From the NCBI RefSeq assembly GCF_018131005.1, contig NZ_JAFCJK010000008.1, forward strand, positions 124,001 to 188,000: a stretch of 64,000 bases of DNA. The letters are read 5' to 3'. The notes beneath the pieces are model-generated. The model was not told where the DNA came from, ran no database searches, and saw only the letters and a list, made by a program, of their open reading frames with translations. This document shows, in pieces, positions 50,404 to 60,476 of this stretch. Source of the stretch: Bradyrhizobium lablabi. GTDB taxonomy: Bacteria; Pseudomonadota; Alphaproteobacteria; Rhizobiales; Xanthobacteraceae. The first letter of the stretch is position 1; each line of letters starts with the position of its first letter. Both the position numbers and the translations under genes were made by a program.

Positions 50404-50884
50404 CACTAAAGATCCCAAGGCTGCGGATTGATGGATGGCATCGCGACGCAATCCACGACGCGTCGGACGGGCCCATAGATTCGTGTCGACGCGAAGTCCG
50501 ACAGCCAGTCGTGTAATACCACTTATGTTACGTAATGATGTCGGATGAAACCGTGGATTGTTCTTGTTACTTCACATCTTTCTTCGAACTTTCCCGCCTG
50601 CTGGAGATTCTTTCGCAATCAAATCAGGATAGTCGAGGCCGCACGCCGCGCAGGCGTTGAGCGGCGAACCCGAAAAGCCGCCCGCTGGCGCGCTTGGATC
50701 CTGGAGCCTGCGGAGGGCGGCTAGATTCTCGGCGGGGGCCACGCGGCAGCGGGGCTCTCGTGCTGCTCACGCTGTTGCTGGATTCCGTTCTGACAGGTAC
50801 AGACGCCTTCGTATCCTCGGCCTTGGCTGTCACATTGCTCGGCTAGCGTCGCCTGGACCGGCACGCTCCTTGCGAACAATTCGC
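50404..50884. other. Intergenic stretch upstream of the TPP enzyme
   Basis: About 480 bases without a supported gene. 50450-50600 has lower GC than the rest and probably holds the TPP-enzyme promoter. A short frame at 50657-51082 (plus) has no domain until it meets the cynS-like remnant. No repeats seen. Confidence 0.35.
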
Positions 50885-51050
50885 ATGGTGATGGAGCGGC
50901 TGCCGAACCCGAAGGGCGATCGCGTCGAGATCAGGATGTCGGGCACGTTCCTGCCCTACATTATTACAGCCCCACTGCAACGTGCCGGAATACGGATTCA
51001 ACGAGAAATGTCTTGCCGGTTAACGCCCGATGAAGTGGCGGATCAGTTTT
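50885..51050 (+). pseudogene. Decayed 3' end of a second cyanase gene
   Basis: ATGGTGATGGAGCGGCTGCC and AACCCGAAGGGCGATCGCGT line up with cynS from 47806 on; the peptide reads PNPKGDRVEIRMSGTFLPY against ANPKGDRVKITMSGKFLPY in the live gene. After that deletions shift the frame (ACATTATTACAGCCCCACTG against ACAAATATTACGGCGCCAGC), then GTGCCGGAATACGGATTCAA is recognisable again. Similarity goes on past the stop: GCCGGTTAACGCCCGATGAA against TTGGCGGTTGACGCCCGATG downstream of the intact gene. The first two thirds of the gene is missing. Confidence 0.85.
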
Positions 51051-51126
51051 TCTCTTTGACGGTTTGCGTTTATGCAATCTGAAGTAGTTATGGATCGGCT
51101 CGTCAATTACTCAATATGGGTCTGTC

Positions 51127-51507
51127 ATGACAATTTCCACGCGCCTTCTTTCGACAGCAACGGGTTTGCTGCTTCTCATGTCGTCCGCTTTCGCCCAACA
51201 GCGTATCATTGTCGAGCAGGCGAGCGGTTCTCCGCGTCAGGAAGGCTCGGTGCGCGTCCAAAGCACGGTCAATCTCTTCATGGCGGGAACAACCGGCGAA
51301 GGCGAAGAGGCGCAGAAGCTGCGTGATCGTGCGCGCCGCCTGGTCTACGACATGGCGGCGCGCGAATGCGATCTGCTGCGCGATGTTTTGGCCAAGGACT
51401 GCCGGCTAGAGTCCGTGAACAGCAACATTGGTCGGCAGTACGGTCAACAGCAACAGGAAGGCTTCACCGTCAACGGAACGATGAACCTTCAGGTTACGTT
51501 GAAGTAG
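51127..51507 (+). CDS. Small exported protein of unknown function
   Basis: A 126-residue protein: signal peptide (LLSTATGLLLLMSSAFAQQ), then a compact domain with RVQSTVNLFMAGTTGEGEEA, a helix AQKLRDRARRLVYDMAAREC with Cys, DVLAKDCRLESVNSNIGRQY (second Cys) and the final strand FTVNGTMNLQVTL. The two Cys may form a disulfide. I have no family name. It is likely periplasmic. Convergent with the DUF1476 gene, ten bases apart. Confidence 0.75.
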   Translation: MTISTRLLSTATGLLLLMSSAFAQQRIIVEQASGSPRQEGSVRVQSTVNLFMAGTTGEGEEAQKLRDRARRLVYDMAARECDLLRDVLAKDCRLESVNSNIGRQYGQQQQEGFTVNGTMNLQVTLK

Positions 51508-51517
51508 GCGCGAAGGC

Positions 51518-51841
51518 TCACGGCCCCGCTTTCACCTGCGCTGCGGCTAGTGCCATCAGCTCTTCCATCTTGGCGCGGATATCGCGTTCCGTGACGGCCT
51601 GTCCCTTGGCCGTGAGATCCTTCAGCACCTTGTGCAGGACGTCGTTGCCGGCGGCTGCCTCAAAGTTGGCGGCCACCACCTCCTTGGCGTAGGCATTGGC
51701 GGCATCGCCGGTGAGTCCGAGCTTCTCCGCAGCCCACAGGCCAAGCAGCTTGTTTCGACGGGCTTCGGCCTTGAATTTCTGCTCCTCGTCGAGGGCGAAC
51801 TTCTTCTCGAAACCTTCCTCGCGCTTGTCGAAAGTGGTCAT
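51518..51841 (-). CDS. DUF1476 protein, ATP synthase inhibitor (zeta subunit)
   Basis: A 107-residue all-helical protein: MTTFDKREEGFEKKFALDEE, QKFKAEARRNKLLGLWAAEK, LGLTGDAANAYAKEVVAANF. This is the DUF1476 family; the Paracoccus member is the zeta subunit that inhibits F1-ATPase hydrolysis, by its N-terminal segment. ATG 51841 is the family's usual start. In alphaproteobacteria it commonly sits next to purC/purS, as here. Confidence 0.92.
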   Translation of the reverse strand: MTTFDKREEGFEKKFALDEEQKFKAEARRNKLLGLWAAEKLGLTGDAANAYAKEVVAANFEAAAGNDVLHKVLKDLTAKGQAVTERDIRAKMEELMALAAAQVKAGP

Positions 51842-52189
51842 GGTCTGAAGTTCCAGTGGTTTGCTGATGGACGTGCCGCCACGTTGCGACAGCCCTGATG
51901 CCCGCCTAAATAAGGGGGGTGAATCGGCAAGACAACGAGCCGTTAAGTCGCAGGCAAAACAGCCGGATTCGGGCTTAGAGCTTTGGCCGGTATAATTACG
52001 GCCAGACCGGCCGGATCGATTGTGCTGGATAGGCCAATCGGATAGGTTGCCTGCAGGCTCGGTTCTTGTTCTGTTTCCGATTGGCGTACGCAAGTTCCCG
52101 GCCTCCGCGGCAGCTCCGTCGTGGGTCGCAACCCAAGTCATCCGGAGCACACCAAATTCATGGATTTCAACAAAACACGGTACATCCCA
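51842..52189. other. Divergent region between DUF1476 and purC
   Basis: No gene supported: the frame continuing the DUF1476 gene upstream and the frame before the purC start are not coding-like. Promoters for both divergent genes should lie here. No riboswitch that I recognise (a purine riboswitch core is not seen). Confidence 0.4.
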
Positions 52190-52957
52190 ATGAGCCGTCG
52201 ACGCCGTATCTATGAGGGCAAGGCCAAGGTCCTGTACGAGGGCCCGGAGCCGGGAACCCTGATCCAGCACTTCAAGGACGACGCGACCGCGTTCAATGCC
52301 AAGAAACACCAGGTGATCGAGGGCAAGGGCGTCCTCAACAACCGGATTTCGGAGTACCTGTTTCAGCACCTCAACGACATCGGGGTGCCGACCCACTTCA
52401 TCCGCCGTCTCAACATGCGCGAGCAACTGATTCGCGAGGTCGAGATTGTGCCGCTGGAGGTGGTGGTGCGGAACGTTGCCGCCGGCTCGCTGTCGCAGCG
52501 CCTCGGCATCGAGGAGGGCACCCAGCTGCCGCGCTCGATCATCGAATTCTACTACAAGAACGACCAGCTCAACGACCCCATGGTGTCGGAGGAGCACATC
52601 ACGGCCTTCGGCTGGGCGACGCCGCAGGAGATCGACGACATCATGGCGCTCGCCATCCGTGTCAATGACTTCCTGACGGGCCTTTTCCTCGGCATCGGCA
52701 TCCGCCTCGTCGATTTCAAGATGGAATGCGGCCGGCTGTTCGAGAACGAGATGATGCGAATCATCGTCGCCGACGAGATCTCGCCGGATTCCTGCCGGCT
52801 CTGGGACATCAAGTCGAACGAGAAGCTCGACAAGGACCGCTTCCGCCGGGACCTCGGCGGGTTGCTCGAGGCCTATACCGAGGTCGCCAAGCGTCTCGGC
52901 ATTCTCATGGAAAACGAGCGGCCGGCCGGGACCGGCCCCGTGCTGGTGAAGAGCTAG
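52190..52957 (+). CDS. purC: SAICAR synthetase
   Basis: A 255-residue phosphoribosylaminoimidazole-succinocarboxamide synthase: RRRRIYEGKAKVLYEGPEPG (ATP-binding start), HFKDDATAFNAKKHQVIEGK, GVPTHFIRRLNMREQLIREV, and LVDFKMECGRLFENEMMRII, with DEISPDSCRLWD near the end. Purine biosynthesis, cytosolic. I start at ATG 52190; the upstream frame is not conserved-looking. First gene of purC-purS-purQ. Confidence 0.97.
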   Translation: MSRRRRIYEGKAKVLYEGPEPGTLIQHFKDDATAFNAKKHQVIEGKGVLNNRISEYLFQHLNDIGVPTHFIRRLNMREQLIREVEIVPLEVVVRNVAAGSLSQRLGIEEGTQLPRSIIEFYYKNDQLNDPMVSEEHITAFGWATPQEIDDIMALAIRVNDFLTGLFLGIGIRLVDFKMECGRLFENEMMRIIVADEISPDSCRLWDIKSNEKLDKDRFRRDLGGLLEAYTEVAKRLGILMENERPAGTGPVLVKS

Positions 52958-53029
52958 AGCATGATCCCGACCCGAAGGGCCGCGTTAGCCCAAAGTGGGC
53001 ACCGGTTTCGGGAACAGATCATACTCAAG
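52956..53029. repeat. Short palindromic repeat between purC and purS
   Basis: GAGCATGATCCCGACCCGAA (from 52957) and GGGAACAGATCATACTCAAG (to about 53029) give terminal inverted similarity, with AGCCCAAAGTGGGCACCGG between. It belongs to a unit frequent in rhizobial genomes (GAGCATGATC...GATCATGCTC). A fragment recurs at about 57900-57915 (AACATGATCCGGAAAAGCGT) after purL. It begins inside the purC stop codon. Confidence 0.75.
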
Positions 53030-53045
53030 CTTTAGGAGAGCAATT

Positions 53046-53285
53046 GTGAAGGCACGTGTGACCGTTACCTTGAAATCGGGCATTCTCGATCCGCAGGGCA
53101 AGGCAATCGAGGGAGCGCTGAAATCGCTCGGTGTCGATGGCGTCGCCAGCGTCCGCCAAGGCAAGGTGTTCGACATCGAGATGGCCGGCGCCGACAAGGC
53201 CAAGGCCGAGGCCGCGCTCAAGGCGGCGGCAGACAAGCTGCTCGCCAATACCGTGATCGAAAACTACCGGGTCGAACTCCTCTAG
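53046..53285 (+). CDS. purS: FGAM synthetase subunit PurS
   Basis: A 79-residue PurS: KARVTVTLKSGILDPQGKAI, EGALKSLGVDGVASVRQGKV, FDIEMAG. PurS, PurQ and small PurL form the phosphoribosylformylglycinamidine synthase complex. It starts with GTG 53046, ten bases after TTAGGAGAG. A TTG frame upstream runs through the repeat. Ten bases before purQ. Confidence 0.96.
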   Translation: MKARVTVTLKSGILDPQGKAIEGALKSLGVDGVASVRQGKVFDIEMAGADKAKAEAALKAAADKLLANTVIENYRVELL

Positions 53286-53295
53286 GCCGCCATCC

Positions 53296-53997
53296 ATGAA
53301 ATCAGCCGTCCTCGTCTTTCCCGGCATCAACCGCGAGCGCGACATGGCGCGCGCGCTCAGGCTCGCTTCGGGCAAGGACGCTGCAATGGTCTGGCACGCC
53401 GAGACCTCGCTGCCTGAGGGTACCGATCTCGTGGTTGTCCCCGGCGGCTTCTCCTACGGCGACTATCTGCGCTGCGGCGCGATCGCGGCGCGGGCGCCGG
53501 TGATGGATGCGGTGCGCGACTTCGCGGCGAAAGGCGGCCTCGTGCTCGGCGTCTGCAACGGCTTTCAGATCCTCTGCGAGTCCGGTCTTTTGCCGGGGGT
53601 GCTGATGCGAAATGCCCGGCTGAAATTCGTCTGCCGGGACGTGCATATGCGCGTCGAACGATCGGATACGCCGTTCACCCGCGGCTACAACGCCGGTCAG
53701 GTAATCCGCGTGCCGGTCGCGCATGGCGAGGGCAATTACGAGGCCGATGACGAGACGCTGAAGCGGCTCGAAGGCGAGGGACGCGTGCTCTATCGCTACT
53801 GCTCGCCGGAGGGCGTGGTCGACGAGGCCTCCAACGTCAACGGCGCCGCCAATTCGATCGCCGGCATCGTCAACGAGCGCGGCAATGTGCTCGGCATGAT
53901 GCCGCACCCGGAAAACCACGTCGAAGAGATCATGGGCTGCACCGACGGTCGCGGCCTGTTTGCAGGACTCGCGCAGCACCTGGAAAAAGCGGCGTGA
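53296..53997 (+). CDS. purQ: FGAM synthetase glutaminase subunit PurQ
   Basis: A 233-residue class I glutamine amidotransferase supplying ammonia to PurL. The nucleophile is C87 in VLGVCNGFQILCESGLLPG; VPGGFSYGDYLRCGAIAARA is the oxyanion/PurL-contact region; the His-x-Glu pair is in MMPHPENHVEE. ATG 53296 overlaps nothing; the gene's stop TGA overlaps the GTG of the next gene by the four bases GTGA. Confidence 0.97.
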   Translation: MKSAVLVFPGINRERDMARALRLASGKDAAMVWHAETSLPEGTDLVVVPGGFSYGDYLRCGAIAARAPVMDAVRDFAAKGGLVLGVCNGFQILCESGLLPGVLMRNARLKFVCRDVHMRVERSDTPFTRGYNAGQVIRVPVAHGEGNYEADDETLKRLEGEGRVLYRYCSPEGVVDEASNVNGAANSIAGIVNERGNVLGMMPHPENHVEEIMGCTDGRGLFAGLAQHLEKAA

Positions 53998-54962
53998 TCA
54001 CGATTGTTGCGAGGCTGTTGGCCGCGCTTGCGGCCCTGTCGCTCGCGTCTGTTGCCCACGCCCAGGATTTTCCGAAGCGTCCGATCACCATGATCGTGCC
54101 GTTCGCGGCGGGCGGCACGTCAGACGTGATCGCGCGGGCGGTCGCCGACCAGATGAGCCCGGCGCTCGGCCAGCCGATCGTGATCGAGAATGTGGCGGGC
54201 GCTGGCGGTTCGACCGCGCTGACGCGTGCCGCGCGCGCCGAGCCTGACGGTTACACGATCGCGATCGGCAATGCCGGCACCAGCGCGGCCGCCTACACGA
54301 TCTACCCGAAGCTGCCGTTCACGCCCGACTCGTTCGCGCCGATCGCGATGGTCGCCAAGACCTTCGGTATCGTTGCCTTGCGCAAGGATTTTCCGGCCAA
54401 GGACCTCAAGGAATTCATCGACTATGCAAAGAAGAATCCCGGCAAGGTCAATCTCGGCCATGCCGGCGTCGGCTCCTCGAATTACCTGATCTGCAAGAGC
54501 TTCGTTCATGCCGCGGGCGTCGACGTAACGCTGGTCGGCTATCGTGGCGCGGCACCCGCGCTCACCGACGCGATCGGCGGTCAGATCGACGGCGTCTGCG
54601 ATGCCGCAGCCTCGGTGTCTCAGGCGGTGAGCGACAAACTCGTGAAGGGGATTGTGGTCGGCTCGACGGTGCGGCTGTCGACACTGCCCGATTTGCCGAC
54701 CTCGGCGGAGGCAGGCCTTCCCGATTTCGAGGCGCAGGGCTGGAACGGGCTGTTCGCGCCCAAGGGTACGCCGCCCGAGACCATCGCGAAGCTGAATGCG
54801 GCTGCGCGCAGCTCGGTTGCAAGCGACGTCGTGAAGAAGCGCTTCGTCGACCTGTCGACGGTTGCGCCCGACGCAGGCGAGATGACGCCCGAAGTGCTGC
54901 AGCAGCTCGTGACCCGCGACGTCGAGAAATACAAGAAGCTGCTCGCGGACGATCAGAAGTAG
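53994..54962 (+). CDS. TctC-type (Bug) periplasmic binding protein
   Basis: A 322-residue tripartite-tricarboxylate-transporter receptor. Signal peptide: ARLLAALAALSLASVAHAQD. Family motifs: FPKRPITMIVPFAAGGTSDV, QMSPALGQPIVIENVAGAGG, GYTIAIGNAGTSAAAYTIYP, and a later IDGVCDAAASVSQAV. It binds carboxylates such as succinate, citrate or aromatic acids. GTG 53994 shares four bases with the purQ stop, so it is translationally coupled to purine genes. No TctA/TctB membrane genes are nearby. Functional link to purines is unlikely. Confidence 0.92.
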   Translation: MITIVARLLAALAALSLASVAHAQDFPKRPITMIVPFAAGGTSDVIARAVADQMSPALGQPIVIENVAGAGGSTALTRAARAEPDGYTIAIGNAGTSAAAYTIYPKLPFTPDSFAPIAMVAKTFGIVALRKDFPAKDLKEFIDYAKKNPGKVNLGHAGVGSSNYLICKSFVHAAGVDVTLVGYRGAAPALTDAIGGQIDGVCDAAASVSQAVSDKLVKGIVVGSTVRLSTLPDLPTSAEAGLPDFEAQGWNGLFAPKGTPPETIAKLNAAARSSVASDVVKKRFVDLSTVAPDAGEMTPEVLQQLVTRDVEKYKKLLADDQK

Positions 54963-55017
54963 GGCGTATCAGCCTGAACACCGTCTTCGCGACCCGCAAC
55001 GAATGAGGCCGGCCGCC

Positions 55018-55515
55018 TTACGCTCCTGTCTCCGCCGGGCCCTTCCGTTTCACCCGCTTGATGGTGCCGGAGAAGGTGAACAGCATGCGAGCGCCCGAGC
55101 GCAGCGTGCCGCGCAGGAAGATCAGCGAGCCGCCGCCGCGCGTCACCTCGCCGTCGCATTCCACCAGCTCGCCCTCGCGGGCCGCGTCGAGGAATTCGCA
55201 GGAGAATCCCACCGTGACGCCGGGGCCCTGCATCTCGGGCGCGGCGATCGCGAACAGGCAATAGTCCGCAAACGTCATGAAGCAGCCGCCATGGACGTTG
55301 CCGGAGCCGTTGAGGTGCTTCTTGCCGACCCGGAACGCACAGGTGATCCGGCCGTTCTCGTCCATCTGGTGATAGAACGGCCCGGCATGGGTCTCGAAAT
55401 TGTCGCGGCTCCAGGTGCGCCAGCCGGCGAATTCGCCCTCGGTTTCAACATGAAGGTCAGGGCGGCGGTTGAATGCAGTTTTGGAAAGGTCGTTCACGAA
55501 ATGGGGGGCCTTCAA
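55018..55515 (-). CDS. PaaI-type hotdog thioesterase
   Basis: A 165-residue hotdog protein. GSGNVHGGCFMTFADYCLFA (about 88-107) has the active-site His-Gly-Gly and long helix; GVTVGFSCEFLDAAREGELV and GGGSLIFLRGTLRSGARMLF are the later strands. Acyl-CoA thioesterase, cytosolic. The gene is opposed to its neighbours between the TctC-type gene and purL, so it breaks the pur transcript. Confidence 0.88.
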   Translation of the reverse strand: MKAPHFVNDLSKTAFNRRPDLHVETEGEFAGWRTWSRDNFETHAGPFYHQMDENGRITCAFRVGKKHLNGSGNVHGGCFMTFADYCLFAIAAPEMQGPGVTVGFSCEFLDAAREGELVECDGEVTRGGGSLIFLRGTLRSGARMLFTFSGTIKRVKRKGPAETGA

Positions 55516-55660
55516 TCCGGGGTTTCGGTTCTTAAATCCGATCCATGCGCGCAGTGCAAATCCTGTTGCCCCATGCCTGCCGCCGCAAAGCTCTGGACAG
55601 CATAAAATACCGCCCTAAAAGGCCTTTTCGCCCCCGTTCGATCTACCTAATAAGGGACCC

Positions 55661-57868
<2,208 letters not shown>

Positions 57869-57979
57869 ATTGCGCGGTCACGACGGGATCTAAAACAAAA
57901 CATGATCCGGAAAAGCGTGTAGCGGCTGCCGCAGCCGGCCGCGCATTCGCGCGATCCGCCGGCTCGTCATGACGGTGTG

Positions 57980-59164
57980 CTACAGCACCCGCGTCGCCCC
58001 CGGAATTTTGCGCAATGCCGCCGTCGCGGCCCAGCTCAACAGCACCGTCGGCACGAACGCGATCATCGCCTTGGCGATCGCGGGCAGGTCGTCGTCAAAC
58101 AGCCAGTATTGCAGCCACAGCACGATCGGATAGTGCACCAGGAACATGCCATAGGCATCCGCCTGCATCGGATCGAGCGGGCTCCAGCCTGACTGCCTGA
58201 ATCTCAGGAAGTACGCCAGGATCAGAAACATGATGGCCATGCTGAAGAGAGCGAAGCAGAAGCCGTAAAGTCCTTCGTACCAGTCCGGCAGGTGCGGCGG
58301 ATTCCCAAGTATTTCACGCTTGATGTAGATCAGCACCCACATCAGGCAGTACGGAATGACAGCCAGGATCAGCCAACCCAGGCCATTCTTTGCCAGCTGG
58401 CCGTCCACCGCCAACAGTCCGCGATCCAAACTCCTGGCGCCAATGCCGGCGCCGAAAAAGAAATAGCTGGCGTAGAGCAGCACGCGGCCGTGCTGGACCG
58501 AGAACGGCCCGAATTCGAACCAGCTGGCCGCTCCGAAGTGAATCCGGCCGGGAATGTAGAACGCGGCGGTGACAGCAAACATCACCGCAAAGAATTGGGC
58601 CGGTCGGTCGTGACCATGCAGCGACAGACGATTGATCGCATCGAGGAGGTCGGGCTTCAGCCGATAAAGCAGGCATGCGACGATGTCGAAGCCGAGCAAG
58701 ACCCAAAGAAACCAGATCGGCCCGCTCGGCCAGGGCCCAACCGTGACGGTTTTCCACCAGAACTCGGCAAAGCTCAGATCTTGATCTTGGCGCAGCGAGA
58801 TTGCGTAATAGGCGATCGGAATGATCGTGAGCGCGCAGATCACGAATGGAATGCCAAGCCGAATGAAGCGATCGCGCAGATAGTTCAGAGGTCCCTTCCG
58901 CGCAATGCCCGACCACGCGAACAGTCCCGACAGGAAGAAGAACATCGCCATGAAGAAGCTGTCGGTGGCGAGCACGATCATGTCAAAGCCGATCCATGAC
59001 GTCGGATCGGTATGCCCGAAATAGGTGTAGGGGATTACGGCGTGGTGCAGCAGCACAATCAGAGTCAGGAACGTGCGCGCACGGTCGAGCGCAGCATTGC
59101 GTGCCTTGACCCTCGGCGCTGCATGAGCGTCTGGGGCCGCGACGGTGTGAGAAATCGATGACAT
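57980..59164 (-). CDS. Membrane acyltransferase (acyltransferase-3/OpgC-like)
   Basis: A 394-residue protein with about ten membrane segments. DRARTFLTLIVLLHHAVIPY with the conserved His-His and Arg early; SFFMAMFFFLSGLFAWSGIA; RDRFIRLGIPFVICALTIIP; GPIWFLWVLLGFDIVACLLY; and a late YGMFLVHYPIVLWLQYWLF. This is the acyltransferase-3 superfamily, which acetylates or succinylates sugars in the envelope (for example OafA, OpgC). Substrate unknown. Alone on its strand between purL and DUF1328. Confidence 0.88.
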   Translation of the reverse strand: MSSISHTVAAPDAHAAPRVKARNAALDRARTFLTLIVLLHHAVIPYTYFGHTDPTSWIGFDMIVLATDSFFMAMFFFLSGLFAWSGIARKGPLNYLRDRFIRLGIPFVICALTIIPIAYYAISLRQDQDLSFAEFWWKTVTVGPWPSGPIWFLWVLLGFDIVACLLYRLKPDLLDAINRLSLHGHDRPAQFFAVMFAVTAAFYIPGRIHFGAASWFEFGPFSVQHGRVLLYASYFFFGAGIGARSLDRGLLAVDGQLAKNGLGWLILAVIPYCLMWVLIYIKREILGNPPHLPDWYEGLYGFCFALFSMAIMFLILAYFLRFRQSGWSPLDPMQADAYGMFLVHYPIVLWLQYWLFDDDLPAIAKAMIAFVPTVLLSWAATAALRKIPGATRVL

Positions 59165-59375
59165 TGGTTACCCCCGGCAGGGCGGTTGGCCCTGATGTTG
59201 CACCCGGAACCTGATTCAGCAAAGACCCAATCGGTATGTCCTTGTCGCAGCCTTGGAGTTTTTCTGGCCCTCAGGCTCGCGCGTCCGCTGTAGCGCCTTG
59301 GAACTGGCACCATGCCCGAATGTTATCGAGGCGTGGCGGGCGGCGGCGCTTTGGCGCGGCACTGAGGAGCAAGTA

Positions 59376-59549
59376 ATGACGATTCTGAAATGGGCGCTGA
59401 TCTTCCTTGTTGTCTCGATCATCGCGGGCTTGCTTGGCTTCACGGGGATATCGGCGGCGTCCGCCGACATCGCGCGCTTTCTGTTCTACGTCTTCGTCGT
59501 GATCTTCCTGGTGCTCCTGATCCTCGGGCTCACGTTATTCAGAGCATAG
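59376..59549 (+). CDS. DUF1328 small membrane protein
   Basis: A 57-residue inner-membrane protein: LKWALIFLVVSIIAGLLGFT then ISAASADIARFLFYVFVVIF and LVLLILGLTLFRA. It matches the UPF0391/DUF1328 family, two helices, widespread and stress-linked in proteobacteria. ATG 59376 follows CTGAGGAGCAAGTA. Confidence 0.88.
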   Translation: MTILKWALIFLVVSIIAGLLGFTGISAASADIARFLFYVFVVIFLVLLILGLTLFRA

Positions 59550-59667
59550 CGACCAAGTATCGTCATTCCGGGGCGTCAGCACAATCCCATTGCGCACGGT
59601 GGGGTCCTGACGTTCAGGTGCGCAAGCGCGCGCCACAACCGACGCGTCGCGCGGGCTTGACCTTCGA

Positions 59668-60027
59668 CTACCCCACTTCCTCGATCTTCACCTTGTCCGG
59701 ATAGAAGGCGAGGTGGCCGGTCAGTTCGGCCATGGCCGGGAAGGGCGTCTCGTAGGTCCAAATCGCGTTGTCCAACGTCTTGCCATTCGCCTTGACGCTG
59801 AAATAGTTCGCGTCCCCCTTATAGGGACAGTGTGTGGTTCGCTCGGTGCGGTCGAGCAGCGCCATGTTGGCGTCCTCGCGCGGGACATATTGCACCGGCG
59901 GATATTTCGCCTCCTTCAAGGTCAGCGCGCGGGTGGTTTCGGCGATCACGACGCCGTCGGCGGTGACGCGTACGCGCTTGGGGTTGGGCGTGATCGTCAT
60001 CGGGTGGTCCGGGCCGGGTTGCTTCAT
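59668..60027 (-). CDS. DUF427-family protein
   Basis: A 119-residue beta-rich protein: KRVRVTADGVVIAETTRALT, PPVQYVPREDANMALLDRTE, THCPYKGDANYFSVKANGKT, AIWTYETPFPAMAELTGHLA. This is the DUF427 family, whose CPYKG motif and YFS strand are diagnostic. No known activity. ATG 60027 is used; an ATG nine codons downstream is also possible. Confidence 0.9.
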   Translation of the reverse strand: MKQPGPDHPMTITPNPKRVRVTADGVVIAETTRALTLKEAKYPPVQYVPREDANMALLDRTERTTHCPYKGDANYFSVKANGKTLDNAIWTYETPFPAMAELTGHLAFYPDKVKIEEVG

Positions 60028-60207
60028 GATTCTATGCCCTTTTTGGTCATTCGGTTGACGCGCCTGTGACCGTTCGATGCAGGTTTCAATCGACCGGAAT
60101 GGGAATATAGTATGTCGCGGGATGGCCTAGAAGAGCGCAGCCGCTATTTTAGCGTCGCGGCCGCGCGAGTCGGCCTCGAGTCGATGACCTGATGGAGGTA
60201 TACTGGG

Positions 60208-60444
60208 ATGCCGATGGACGCCCGTGATATCGAATCGATGATCAAGGCGGCTATTCCGGACGCCGAGGTGACGATCCGCGATCTGGCCGGCGACGGCGAC
60301 CACTACGCGGCGACCGTGATCTCGGAGTCTTTCCGCGGCAAGTCTCGCGTGCAGCAGCACCAGATCGTCTACCAATCGCTCAAGGGACAGATGGGCGGCC
60401 TCCTGCACGCTTTGGCCCTGCAGACCGGCGTGCCGGGGGGCTAG
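60208..60444 (+). CDS. bolA: BolA-family protein
   Basis: A 78-residue BolA/IbaG-type protein: MDARDIESMIKAAIPDAEVT, DHYAATVISESFRGKSRVQQ, HQIVYQSLKGQMGGLLHALA. The conserved His of QQHQIVY can bind Fe-S clusters together with a monothiol glutaredoxin. The binding site GATGGAGGTATACTGGG is strong. In rhizobia bolA is commonly followed by grxD; here an LtrA gene follows instead. Confidence 0.93.
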   Translation: MPMDARDIESMIKAAIPDAEVTIRDLAGDGDHYAATVISESFRGKSRVQQHQIVYQSLKGQMGGLLHALALQTGVPGG

Positions 60445-60476
60445 ACGGAGGCCGGCGGGGCGCAGGGGCCGCATTG

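Noticed and set aside
54120..54509. Antisense frame in the TctC-type gene
   Set aside because: Shadow of a gene with a clear signal peptide and family motifs.
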